Shown here one piece after another: positions 1 to 9,372 of a stretch of DNA of 64,000 nt. Each line of letters opens with the position of its first letter. Within the stretch, counting starts at the first letter, position 1. A program made the translations under genes and the position numbers. The stretch comes from Weeksella massiliensis (lineage in GTDB: Bacteria; Bacteroidota; Bacteroidia; Flavobacteriales; Weeksellaceae), in contig CCMH01000009.1 in the NCBI GenBank assembly GCA_000751595.1, positions 62,001 through 126,000 of the forward strand. The letters run 5' to 3'. The notes under the pieces were generated by a model that did no database searches, was not told the origin of the DNA, and was given only the letters and a program-made list of their open reading frames with translations.

Positions 1-1
1 T

Positions 2-247
2 TTAGGCGTGCCAATAATCAGTACGAATGTGGGTGGAATTAGCGAAATGATTGACGATGAGGTTGATGGTATTTTGATTCAAGCAGACGAAAACGAAATT
101 TATCAGGCAATGCGTCGATTCTTGACCGATCATGAATTGGTTGAACGATTGAAACAAAATGCTCAATCATCCTACCGAAAATTCGACAAACAAAAAATAT
201 ATTCTCAAGTCACCGAAACCTTCGAAAATCTATATTATGGACACTAA
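2..247 (+). CDS. Glycosyltransferase family 4, C-terminal fragment (enters from the left edge)
   Basis: The open frame enters at base 2 and runs to the TAA at 245-247, so only the last 81 residues are visible. They begin LGVPIISTNVGGISEMI, the conserved stretch of GT-B (family 4) glycosyltransferases that lies around the nucleotide-sugar binding glutamate, followed by the usual C-terminal helices. The family transfers a sugar from an activated donor to a growing glycan in the cytoplasm. The last 11 bases overlap the start of the next glycosyltransferase, which implies translational coupling in a polysaccharide operon. Donor and acceptor cannot be told from this piece. Confidence 0.8.
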   Translation, partial: LGVPIISTNVGGISEMIDDEVDGILIQADENEIYQAMRRFLTDHELVERLKQNAQSSYRKFDKQKIYSQVTETFENLYYGH

Positions 248-1148
248 ATCGATTACGATAATTACACCGACCTACAACCGAGCGCATACGTTGCAACGGG
301 TGTACGAATCGTTGTTAGAACAGACTTTTCAGGATTTTGTTTGGCTCATAATGGATGACGGTTCTACGGACGAAACCAAAGAGTTGGTAGATGAATTTGT
401 GCAAGAAAAGAAAATAGCGATACAGTATTTTTATCATGAAAATCAACACAAATTTATTACTGTTTTCGAAGGAGTAAAAAAGGTGAAAACACCTTATTTT
501 ATGGTGGTTGATTCGGATGATTCTTACCCGAAAACTTCTCTAGAAGTGTTGTTTAATGAAGCTGAACAAATCAATAATCAGGACGAATATATTTCTGTTA
601 TGGGCTTATCGCAATACGAAGATGGTAGGATTGTGGGCGATCCATATCCGGGCGATGGTTTTGATGGATCTATTTTCGAGATGCGTTATCGATACAAAGT
701 AATGGGCGATAAATTTGGCATTTTTATTACTAAAACTTATCAGCGATTGTTGGCCGATTTCGATTATTCATCTTACCAAGGAAAAGGTTATGTGCCGCAA
801 TCGGTTTTTTACAATACTTATGATGCAGCAGGAATCAAAACTAGGTTTGTGAATAAAGTTGTCAGAACGTATCATTTTGATGTTTCGGATCAAAACTCTG
901 TTTCTAATACACGTTGGACTGGGAAAAATACCTTTGGTTTGATGAAAGGTTATCAATCTTTTATCAATTCTTACGGAAAACAACTTCTGAACTATCCGAA
1001 AACGCTCATTAGAAATTTAGTTGGATATCAGGTATATTCGATTATCAATAAAAAGTCACTTACAGAGATCAATGCTGGACTCGATCACTTCAAATTCATG
1101 TCGTTACTTTTGTATCCGTTGAGTTATTTGTATTATAAACTAAAATAG
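237..1148 (+). CDS. Glycosyltransferase family 2
   Basis: A 303-residue GT-A fold glycosyltransferase. The N-terminus reads SITIITPTYNRAHTLQRVYE, the classic GT2 opening, then MDDGSTDET (nucleotide binding) and VVDSDDSYPK, the DXD-like metal and donor site. I start at the ATG at 237: it gives the family's normal N-terminus directly, whereas an ATG at 159 would only add residues read out of frame through the upstream gene. It overlaps that gene by 11 bases and is followed one base later by another glycosyltransferase. The middle resembles glycosyltransferases that decorate capsule or O-antigen repeat units. The specific sugar cannot be told. Confidence 0.85.
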   Translation: MDTKSITIITPTYNRAHTLQRVYESLLEQTFQDFVWLIMDDGSTDETKELVDEFVQEKKIAIQYFYHENQHKFITVFEGVKKVKTPYFMVVDSDDSYPKTSLEVLFNEAEQINNQDEYISVMGLSQYEDGRIVGDPYPGDGFDGSIFEMRYRYKVMGDKFGIFITKTYQRLLADFDYSSYQGKGYVPQSVFYNTYDAAGIKTRFVNKVVRTYHFDVSDQNSVSNTRWTGKNTFGLMKGYQSFINSYGKQLLNYPKTLIRNLVGYQVYSIINKKSLTEINAGLDHFKFMSLLLYPLSYLYYKLK

Positions 1149-1149
1149 A

Positions 1150-2301
1150 ATGAAGCAACGGAACGAAAGAAAAAGAATTTTATTGGTTTATTATAAACTT
1201 TTCAAGGCAGGAGGTGTTGCTCGCGTGATGACCAATCTTGCCAATGAATTGGTCGAGCAAGGATATGAAGTCTCTATTTTATTAATGGTAAAAAATACCG
1301 ATAGTTTTTTCAATTTAGATAAGCGTGTGAAAATAGAGTCGATAGATAGTTTTTCACATTGGGGATTTCAAAAAATCAATGTGAATTTGAATAAATATGC
1401 CTCTCGATTACCTTATAAAAATAACATAAAAAATTATGTTTATGATTTTGGTCAATGGCAAATGTTACATAAGTGGATGAATAAATATCATGAAAATTAT
1501 GATTTGATTATAAGTTGTTGGTATAAGTTATCGTCGCAATTAGCAACTCATAAAAAAGTTAGAAACAAAACAATTGCTTGGGAGCATGCTAATTTTCAGG
1601 TTGGAGGTGTTTGGTGGAAAGGTATAATGAGGAGAAACTACAAAAAACTAAAAGCAATTGTTTGTATTAATACAGACTCTTATAATCATTATAAATTATT
1701 AAATTCCTCAACTTGGTATATTCCAAATATCATTGGCTTACCATTTGAATCGTATGATTCTATACAAAATCCTCAAAAAGAAAACACATTAATATATGTT
1801 GGTCGTTTAGATGAGGATAAAAATGTAGAAGAGTTATTAAAGATACTTGATAATATTAATTTTGAAACGTTTCAGTTTAAAATTATTGGAGATGGACCAT
1901 CTAAAAATAAAATTGAAAAGAGAATAGAAGAGAACTCTCATTTAAAACAGCATGTTCAACTCTTAGGTTTATGTAGTATTGAAGAAATTTATAAAGAGCT
2001 TTCTTTAAGTAAAATTTTTCTTTTTACGAGTAAAACAGAATGCTTACCAACTGTTTTGATTGAGGCTAATTTGTGTTCCAACGCTCTGATAGCTTACGAT
2101 TGTCCGTACGGACCGTCGGATATTATCAATGAAAAGAATGGTTTTTTAGTGCCGCTTCACGACCAAGAAACCTTCCAACAAAAATTAACTTATCTCATCC
2201 AAAACAAAGAAAAACTCGATCATTTGATGGAAACTTCTTACCAAGAATCCAAAAAATGGAGAAAAGACGCAATCATCGAACAATGGAAAAAAATCCTCTA
2301 A
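1150..2301 (+). CDS. Glycosyltransferase family 4 (GT-B fold)
   Basis: A 383-residue retaining glycosyltransferase. The N-terminal half has the glycine-rich acceptor-domain motif KAGGVARVMTNLANELVEQG. The C-terminal half has LIYVGRLDEDKN and FLFTSKTECLPTVLIEANLC, the EX7E-like donor site. It starts one base after the preceding stop and belongs to the same operon. The central part (about 1260-2080) is clearly more AT-rich, with many AAA/AAT codons, than the ends of the gene and its neighbours, which suggests mosaic recombination, common in surface-polysaccharide genes. It probably acts in the cytoplasm on a lipid-linked glycan; donor and acceptor are unknown. Confidence 0.85.
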   Translation: MKQRNERKRILLVYYKLFKAGGVARVMTNLANELVEQGYEVSILLMVKNTDSFFNLDKRVKIESIDSFSHWGFQKINVNLNKYASRLPYKNNIKNYVYDFGQWQMLHKWMNKYHENYDLIISCWYKLSSQLATHKKVRNKTIAWEHANFQVGGVWWKGIMRRNYKKLKAIVCINTDSYNHYKLLNSSTWYIPNIIGLPFESYDSIQNPQKENTLIYVGRLDEDKNVEELLKILDNINFETFQFKIIGDGPSKNKIEKRIEENSHLKQHVQLLGLCSIEEIYKELSLSKIFLFTSKTECLPTVLIEANLCSNALIAYDCPYGPSDIINEKNGFLVPLHDQETFQQKLTYLIQNKEKLDHLMETSYQESKKWRKDAIIEQWKKIL

Positions 2302-2312
2302 CTCACTAATCT

Positions 2313-3755
2313 ATGCTTTTCAACTCTATAAGTTTTGCTTTTTTCTTACCTATCGTTTTTGCACTTTATTGGATTTTTAGAAAAAATTTCAAACTTCAAA
2401 ATATCCTTTTGCTCGTCGCGAGCTATTATTTTTATAGTTGTTGGGATTGGCGTTTCGTGTTTTTGTTAGGATTTTCTACGTTGTTGGATTATTTTTCTGG
2501 ATTGAAAATAGAACAGGCCTCCAATCAAAAAATAAAAAATATTTGGTTAACCATAAGTATTGGAATCAATTTAGGATTTTTAGGATTCTTTAAATATTAC
2601 AATTTCTTTGCAGATTCTTTCGCCGAATTGCTCAACGGTTTTGGCCTACAGGTGCATCCGTGGACATTGCAAATTATCTTGCCGGTCGGGATTTCGTTCT
2701 ATACTTTTCATGGACTTTCTTATATTATCGATATTTATAAGGGTAGGATAGAGGCCGAAAAAAATCTTGTCGATTACTCTGTTTTTGTAAGTTTTTTCCC
2801 ACTTTTAGTTGCCGGACCAATAGAACGTGCAACACATTTATTGCCTCAGATCAAAAGAAAACGTGTTTTTAATTATACCCAAGCCGTCGATGGAATGCGA
2901 CAAATTCTTTGGGGATTGTTCAAGAAAATGGTCATTGCAGACAATAGTGCTATTTATGCCAATGAAATTTTTTCGAATCCCGAAGCGCAGTCCGGATCCA
3001 ATTTGGTGCTCGGTGCTATCTTTTTTACTTTTCAGATTTATGGTGATTTTTCAGGCTATTCGGATATTGCTTTAGGAGTTGCTCGATTGTTCGGAATCGA
3101 TTTGCTCAAAAACTTCAACTATCCTTATTTCTCAAGAGATATTGCCGAGTTTTGGCGCCGTTGGCATATTTCGCTTTCCACATGGTTTCGAGATTATTTG
3201 TACATCCCATTGGGGGGAAGCAAAGGAGGAAATTGGATGAGAATTCGCAATACTTTTATCATTTTCTTGGTTAGTGGTTTTTGGCATGGTGCCAATTGGA
3301 CCTTTATTTTTTGGGGATTTCTCAATGCACTATTTATCATGCTGTCGATTATCCTAAAAACAAATCGAAACAATATAGAAATTGTCGCGCACGATCGTCA
3401 TTTACCGACTTTCAGAGAGTTTGTTAATATTTTATTGACTTTTGGTCTAACGGTTTTTGCATGGGTTTTTTTCCGAGCAGATTCTGTTGCACATGCTTTC
3501 GATTATATTTCGGGAATCCTTCAACCTTCATTTTTTACGTTTCCGACCCTCAATAAAAGTGCATTGGCAACCTTGTTATTGATAGGATTTATGTTGTGCA
3601 TCGAATGGTTAGGACGACGAAATAATTATGGTATTGAGAAATTATTTTTTCATCAACCACAAATTGTTCGATGGCTTTTTTACGCCTTCATTATTATGTT
3701 GATCGGATTGTTTTTGCATACTGAAGAAAGTCCATTTATTTATTTCCAATTCTAA
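2313..3755 (+). CDS. MBOAT family O-acyltransferase (AlgI-like)
   Basis: A 480-residue polytopic membrane protein of the membrane-bound O-acyltransferase family, close to AlgI of alginate O-acetylation. Visible signatures are WRRWHISLSTWFRDYLYIPLGG around residues 281-301 and SGFWHGANWTF around 321-331; the latter holds the family's invariant histidine (H325 here; H285 is in the first motif). Such proteins move an acyl group, usually acetyl, across the inner membrane for transfer to a periplasmic polysaccharide by a partner. The next gene, six bases downstream, encodes an exported SGNH-like protein that fits that partner role. Context suggests acetylation of the glycan made by the upstream glycosyltransferases. 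Confidence 0.9.
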   Translation: MLFNSISFAFFLPIVFALYWIFRKNFKLQNILLLVASYYFYSCWDWRFVFLLGFSTLLDYFSGLKIEQASNQKIKNIWLTISIGINLGFLGFFKYYNFFADSFAELLNGFGLQVHPWTLQIILPVGISFYTFHGLSYIIDIYKGRIEAEKNLVDYSVFVSFFPLLVAGPIERATHLLPQIKRKRVFNYTQAVDGMRQILWGLFKKMVIADNSAIYANEIFSNPEAQSGSNLVLGAIFFTFQIYGDFSGYSDIALGVARLFGIDLLKNFNYPYFSRDIAEFWRRWHISLSTWFRDYLYIPLGGSKGGNWMRIRNTFIIFLVSGFWHGANWTFIFWGFLNALFIMLSIILKTNRNNIEIVAHDRHLPTFREFVNILLTFGLTVFAWVFFRADSVAHAFDYISGILQPSFFTFPTLNKSALATLLLIGFMLCIEWLGRRNNYGIEKLFFHQPQIVRWLFYAFIIMLIGLFLHTEESPFIYFQF

Positions 3756-3761
3756 TCGATC

Positions 3762-4715
3762 ATGAAAAGATTTTTAATACAAAGTAGTTTATTTGCGCTT
3801 TTTGCCTTGGCTTTTTATTTGATTGTGATGCCTTTATGGAGTTCTGTTTTTCCACCTTTCATGGCGAAAAATGTAAGGAGTTGTATGGGCTGTTACGGAC
3901 ATACTTTTACCCGAACCAAAGATGCTAAAACTGTAGATAGTATAGATGTGTTGATTGTTGGCTCTTCTCATGCTTATCGTGGGATAGATCCGCGTGCGTT
4001 TGAGAAGTATGGCATCAAAGCATTTAATCTTGGGAGCAGTTCTCAAACACCCATCAATACAAAAATGTTGTTGCATCAATACCTCGATATCATCCAACCA
4101 AAATTAGTGATCTACGAAGCCTACGCTGGTACTTTGGAAATTGATGGAGTAGAATCTTCCCTCGATTTATTGAGCAATAATCATATCGATAAGAATTCGG
4201 TAGAAATGGCAAAAGAAGTTCATAATCTTTTAGCGTATAATACACTTTGGTTTTCTACGATTCGTCAATTTTTAGGGATGAATAAGAATTTTTCAGAACC
4301 ATTGGTGCAAGATTTAGACACGTATATTTCGCCGACAGGTTTTGTGCAAACTTCTTATCGAAAAAATGTTATGTTGGACGAAAAAAAATCTCAATGGAAT
4401 CTACGAGAGAATCAATTGCAAACTTTGCAAGAAAATATAGCTTTTATAAAAGCACACAATAGCAAGGTGTTTTTGGTGCAAACGCCGATTACTAATAAAT
4501 TATATCAGGCTAAATCGAATACTTCTACCGTTGACAAGTTGTTGCATTCGTATGGTGAGTATAAGAATTATCAAGGCAAATTAATGCTCAATGATACGTT
4601 GGATTTTTACGATAGCAACCATATGAATCAAGAAGCGGTGACGAAGTTTTCTAATCTTTTGGCTTTAGACGTTAAAAATCGATATTTCTCGAAAACTCAA
4701 AATGCTGATAATTAA
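3762..4715 (+). CDS. Membrane-anchored SGNH-hydrolase-like protein, partner of the MBOAT acyltransferase
   Basis: A 317-residue protein with one N-terminal membrane segment (about residues 8-30) and a long periplasmic domain. The domain begins DVLIVGSSHAYRGIDP, a GDSL-like block with serine S69, and ends with D284-S-N-H287-MNQEAV, the Asp-x-x-His catalytic pair of SGNH esterases and transferases. Pairing with an MBOAT gene is typical: the MBOAT protein supplies the acyl group and the SGNH protein transfers it. Two cysteines (SCMGC, 40-44) sit just after the anchor. The target is inferred to be the surface polysaccharide of this cluster. Confidence 0.75.
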   Translation: MKRFLIQSSLFALFALAFYLIVMPLWSSVFPPFMAKNVRSCMGCYGHTFTRTKDAKTVDSIDVLIVGSSHAYRGIDPRAFEKYGIKAFNLGSSSQTPINTKMLLHQYLDIIQPKLVIYEAYAGTLEIDGVESSLDLLSNNHIDKNSVEMAKEVHNLLAYNTLWFSTIRQFLGMNKNFSEPLVQDLDTYISPTGFVQTSYRKNVMLDEKKSQWNLRENQLQTLQENIAFIKAHNSKVFLVQTPITNKLYQAKSNTSTVDKLLHSYGEYKNYQGKLMLNDTLDFYDSNHMNQEAVTKFSNLLALDVKNRYFSKTQNADN

Positions 4716-4884
4716 AAGGTTAGGTTTTTTTAGGCCTTAATTCTTAAAAAAATTAAGGAAGTAAAGTTTTGTTAACATATTTTTAACATACAATCCATCT
4801 CGCTCTATTAGTACGCTGCAAAGGGAAAATTTAATGGCAATCGCTTATTTTGAATAATTATAAATAGTGAGCCTATACGACTTG

Positions 4885-4892
4885 TAAATTTG
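4885..4892 (+). promoter_or_regulatory. Possible -7 box for rlpA
   Basis: TAAATTTG matches the Bacteroidetes primary-sigma -7 consensus TAnnTTTG and lies 28 bases before the rlpA ATG. No TTTG is seen at the expected distance upstream, so the assignment is weak. The intergenic region 4716-4920 otherwise holds no gene. Confidence 0.3.
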
Positions 4893-4920
4893 CCTTGTAA
4901 AAATCAGAAAATACTAAAGG

Positions 4921-5448
4921 ATGAAGAAAAGCATTTTTTCAATGTTGTTAATGCTGACCATATTTCCAATAGCGAATGCTGATGGTAAAATAAAAGAAGA
5001 GGACGAATCCGTTCTTCTCGAGGTATTAAAAACAACTATTGTGCCAACGAACCAAAAACAATTTGTAGATTACGTTGAGGTAGAAAAAGACACAGTAGGA
5101 GATGGAGCAGAGGCAATTGATCGAGAAATTGAAGAGATTGTAGAAAAGTCTGCAGAAGTTGCAACAGGTATTGTTTCTTGGTATGGAGATCGTTTCCATG
5201 GAAGAAAAACTGCAAGTGGTGAAATTTATGATAAAAATGAATTAACTGCTGCACACAAAACTTTACCTTTCGGTACTAAAGTTCGCGTGACTAATATCAA
5301 AAATGGGAAATCTGTGGTTGTAGAAATCAACGATAGAGGACCTTACATCAAATCAAGAGTATTAGATCTAAGTCAAGCCGCATTCAGTGAAATCGGTAAA
5401 ACGAACTCCGGAGTTATGCAAGTGGAATACGAAGTATTGGATAATTAA
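4921..5448 (+). CDS. rlpA: RlpA-like septal ring lytic transglycosylase
   Basis: A 175-residue exported protein: signal peptide MKKSIFSMLLMLTIFPIANA, an acidic linker (21-80), then a double-psi beta-barrel domain (about 82-173). Within it ASGEIYDKNELTAAHKTLPF gives E101, D104 and H112, whose spacing equals the catalytic E120/D123/H131 of Pseudomonas aeruginosa RlpA, and NDRGP gives D138 at the same offset as that enzyme's D157. It should therefore be an active lytic transglycosylase cutting glycan strands that lack peptide stems at the septum. There is no C-terminal SPOR domain. The gene is monocistronic, followed by a strong terminator. Confidence 0.88.
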   Translation: MKKSIFSMLLMLTIFPIANADGKIKEEDESVLLEVLKTTIVPTNQKQFVDYVEVEKDTVGDGAEAIDREIEEIVEKSAEVATGIVSWYGDRFHGRKTASGEIYDKNELTAAHKTLPFGTKVRVTNIKNGKSVVVEINDRGPYIKSRVLDLSQAAFSEIGKTNSGVMQVEYEVLDN

Positions 5449-5467
5449 TACTACGTTTACAAAATAG

Positions 5468-5502
5468 AAAAAAGCTTCCTAATTTATGAGGAAGCTTTTT
5501 TT
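5468..5502 (+). terminator. Rho-independent terminator after rlpA
   Basis: Inverted repeat with arms AGCTTCCT and AGGAAGCT around a 7-base loop, flanked by A-run and T-run, so it can act on both strands. It lies 20 bases past the rlpA stop. Confidence 0.8.
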
Positions 5503-5512
5503 ATGAATAAAG

Positions 5513-5543
5513 AAAGGCAATTGATAGTCAATTGCCTTTTTGT
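5513..5543. terminator. Bidirectional terminator between rlpA and mqo
   Basis: A perfect 12-base stem, AAAGGCAATTGA paired with TCAATTGCCTTT, with a 3-base loop. T-rich sequence follows on the plus side and a weaker T-rich stretch on the minus side. It directly abuts the mqo stop codon, so it probably ends mqo. Confidence 0.7.
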
Positions 5544-5547
5544 TTTT

Positions 5548-7017
5548 CTATAGTTTTAATAAAGCACTTGTTCTTGCACGGCTTTTCTCTACCACTTCTT
5601 GATTGTTGAAATCTTCTCCGAAAGACGGAATCATTTCTTTTACGCGATCATTCCAGGTCGTTTTCATCAATTCAGGGAAACAAGTCGTCAGAAGATTAAT
5701 CATCGCAGCAACCGACGTAGAAGCTCCTGGCGAAGCCCCAAGCAAGGCAGCAATGCTTCCATCTTGAGATGTAACGATTTCGGTACCAAATTTCAAAACT
5801 CCTTTCGAATCTTGTTTTTCGATAACTTGTACACGTTGTCCGGCAGTTTGTTCGTACCAATCATCAATTTTTGCATCAGGATAATATTCTTGTAAAGATT
5901 TTATTTTCTGAGCTTTTGATAACATCACTTGTTGGATGAGATATTTCGTCAAATCCATATTATTCCAACCACAATTCAATAGAAATCCTACATTGTTGGT
6001 ATTGACAGATTTGAAAAGATCTGCCGGTGAACCATGTTTAAGGAATTTGGTAGAAAAAGTTGCAAACGGTCCGAAAAGCAATGATTTTTTGCCATCAATA
6101 ACTCGCGTATCCAAGTGTGGAACCGACATTGGTGGCGCACCAATTTTTGCTTTTCCATACACTTTTGCTTGATGTTGCTCGATGATGCTTTCGTTTTGAC
6201 AAATTAACCATTGACCACCAACCGGGAAACCTCCATATCTTTTGGCTTCTGGGATTCCAGATTTTTGTAACAATAAAATTGCTCCACCACCTGCACCAAT
6301 AAATACAAAATCTGCATTCACTGCTTTTTGATGTCCTGAAGCTAAATCTTTAACCTTGATTGCCCAACGATCTTGATTGATTCGGGTAATGTCTTTTACT
6401 TCGTGATTAGTTTTTAGTTCTATTTCACCTTTTTCGACCAAGCTATTAAAAATGAATCGAGTCAGTTCTCCGAAATTGACATCAGTCCCCAAATTCATGT
6501 GAGTTGCAGCAATATCGTTGGTTTCTTTACGATCTTTCACAATAAGCGGCGCCCATTCTGCCAATTTGTTTACATCTTCACTATATTCCATCGCACTAAA
6601 AAGTGGATGTTTGATGAGTGCTTCATGGCGAGCACGTAAAAAATTCACATCATCCTTACCCCAAACAAAAGACATGTGTGGTGTTTTACGGATGAAATTT
6701 TCGGGTGAAGGAATGTAATTATGTTCAACTAAATACGACCAAAACTCTTTCGAAATTTCGAATTGTTTGGCAATATTAATTGCTTTTGTAATATCGATGC
6801 TACCATCGGCAGCTTGTGGGGTATAATTGAGCTCGCAAAAAGCCGAGTGTCCTGTACCGGCATTGTTAAAAGCTTCTGAACTTTCGAATCCCAACTTATC
6901 CAATTTCTCGAAAACCGAAATTTTGATCGAAGGGTTAAGTTTTTTTAGAAGTATACTGAGTGTGGCACTCATGATACCACCTCCTATAAGAACAACTTCT
7001 TGAGGTTGCTTTTCCAT
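5548..7017 (-). CDS. mqo: Malate:quinone oxidoreductase
   Basis: A 489-residue FAD-dependent enzyme that oxidises L-malate to oxaloacetate and reduces membrane quinone, serving the TCA cycle and respiration at the inner membrane. The N-terminus MEKQPQEVVLIGGGIMSATL is the dinucleotide-binding motif. Further conserved stretches are AFNNAGTGHSAFCELNYTP and GASPGASTSVAAM near the C-terminus. I use the ATG at 7017: the longer frame would begin at a TTG (7041) that lies inside a TAAATTTG -7 promoter box and so precedes the likely transcription start. The gene stands alone between terminators. Confidence 0.93.
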   Translation of the reverse strand: MEKQPQEVVLIGGGIMSATLSILLKKLNPSIKISVFEKLDKLGFESSEAFNNAGTGHSAFCELNYTPQAADGSIDITKAINIAKQFEISKEFWSYLVEHNYIPSPENFIRKTPHMSFVWGKDDVNFLRARHEALIKHPLFSAMEYSEDVNKLAEWAPLIVKDRKETNDIAATHMNLGTDVNFGELTRFIFNSLVEKGEIELKTNHEVKDITRINQDRWAIKVKDLASGHQKAVNADFVFIGAGGGAILLLQKSGIPEAKRYGGFPVGGQWLICQNESIIEQHQAKVYGKAKIGAPPMSVPHLDTRVIDGKKSLLFGPFATFSTKFLKHGSPADLFKSVNTNNVGFLLNCGWNNMDLTKYLIQQVMLSKAQKIKSLQEYYPDAKIDDWYEQTAGQRVQVIEKQDSKGVLKFGTEIVTSQDGSIAALLGASPGASTSVAAMINLLTTCFPELMKTTWNDRVKEMIPSFGEDFNNQEVVEKSRARTSALLKL

Positions 7018-7038
7018 TTTGAAAATAAAAATTTTACA

Positions 7039-7046
7039 CAAATTTA
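7039..7046 (-). promoter_or_regulatory. Probable -7 box for mqo
   Basis: On the minus strand TAAATTTG (consensus TAnnTTTG) ends 21 bases before the ATG at 7017, the same distance seen for other promoters in this window. No convincing -33 TTTG is visible. Confidence 0.4.
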
Positions 7047-7152
7047 CGTCAAATTCAGATGATTGTAAAGGCTTTTGTCTATGTTTTTTGTTTCAAGTTT
7101 TTATTTTATGGTTGATTGATACAAAGTTCATTTATCAGAATTAATGAAAAAG

Positions 7153-7181
7153 AAAAAGCCATTCGATCGAATGGCTTTTTT
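7153..7181 (-). terminator. Terminator after groEL
   Basis: A perfect 14-base palindromic arm pair, AAAAAGCCATTCGA with TCGAATGGCTTTTT, 22 bases past the groEL stop. A T-rich run follows on the minus strand. Confidence 0.8.
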
Positions 7182-7202
7182 TATTAGTTGGATGAGGATG
7201 AA

Positions 7203-8861
<1,659 letters not shown>

Positions 8862-8944
8862 TCATCGAAAAGAGAATGATACCGTTAGTTTTTTTATGAT
8901 TTTGTTTATTAAAAAAAGAAAATTCTTTTTAGGATATGTTTGGA

Positions 8945-9223
8945 TTAGATGATTGCCAAAATATCCGCTTCACGCATGATAAGGTAATCTTTTCCTTCTA
9001 ACTTCAATTCTGTTCCCGAATATTTACCATACAAAACTTTATCTCCTACGGCAACGGTCATCGGTTCATCTTTTTTACCATTACCAACGGCAACGACAGT
9101 TCCTTCTTGCGGTTTTTCTTTTGCCGAATCTGGGATAATAATTCCTGATGCTGTTTTCGTTTCTGCAGGTGATGGTTCTATAACCACACGATCTGCTAAT
9201 GGTTTAATGTTTAATTGTGACAT
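8945..9223 (-). CDS. groES: Co-chaperonin GroES (Hsp10)
   Basis: A 92-residue GroEL lid protein of normal length. Conserved stretches are [12 protein letters not shown] at the N-terminus, the mobile loop [19 protein letters not shown] and [20 protein letters not shown]. It precedes groEL on the minus strand. A 149-base gap separates it from the upstream protease gene; that gap holds the protease terminator and presumably the groESL promoter, though I could not identify clear boxes. Confidence 0.97.
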   Translation of the reverse strand: MSQLNIKPLADRVVIEPSPAETKTASGIIIPDSAKEKPQEGTVVAVGNGKKDEPMTVAVGDKVLYGKYSGTELKLEGKDYLIMREADILAII

Positions 9224-9320
9224 ATCTAAACGTTTTTTTATTTTAATAATTTCGTTCTATACTATTTCGAAAAGTATGCCATTGGAGAATTACTGACATT
9301 TTGAAAATGTTAAGGATAAA

Positions 9321-9353
9321 AAAATGCCATGCTGTCAGACAACATGGCATTTT
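9321..9353 (-). terminator. Terminator after the M12B-like protease gene
   Basis: Arms AAAATGCCATG and CATGGCATTTT around an 11-base loop, 20 bases past the protease stop. T-rich sequence follows on the minus strand. Confidence 0.7.
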
Positions 9354-9372
9354 AGATTATAAACGGAAGGGT

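Noticed and set aside
159-236. Upstream extension of the second glycosyltransferase to an ATG at 159
   Set aside because: It is read through the end of the preceding gene in another frame and lacks family similarity; the GT2 N-terminus begins at 237.
4735-4758. Hairpin CCTTAATT...AATTAAGG after the SGNH gene
   Set aside because: AT-rich stem with no proper T-run after it; not a convincing terminator.
5599-6172. Plus-strand frames opposite mqo
   Set aside because: Antisense shadows of a conserved enzyme.
7018-7041. TTG start for mqo at 7041
   Set aside because: Lies inside the TAAATTTG promoter box; the ATG at 7017 gives the family N-terminus.
9224-9320. CIRCE heat-shock operator upstream of groES
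   Set aside because: No TTAGCACTC-N9-GAGTGCTAA or close variant is present.
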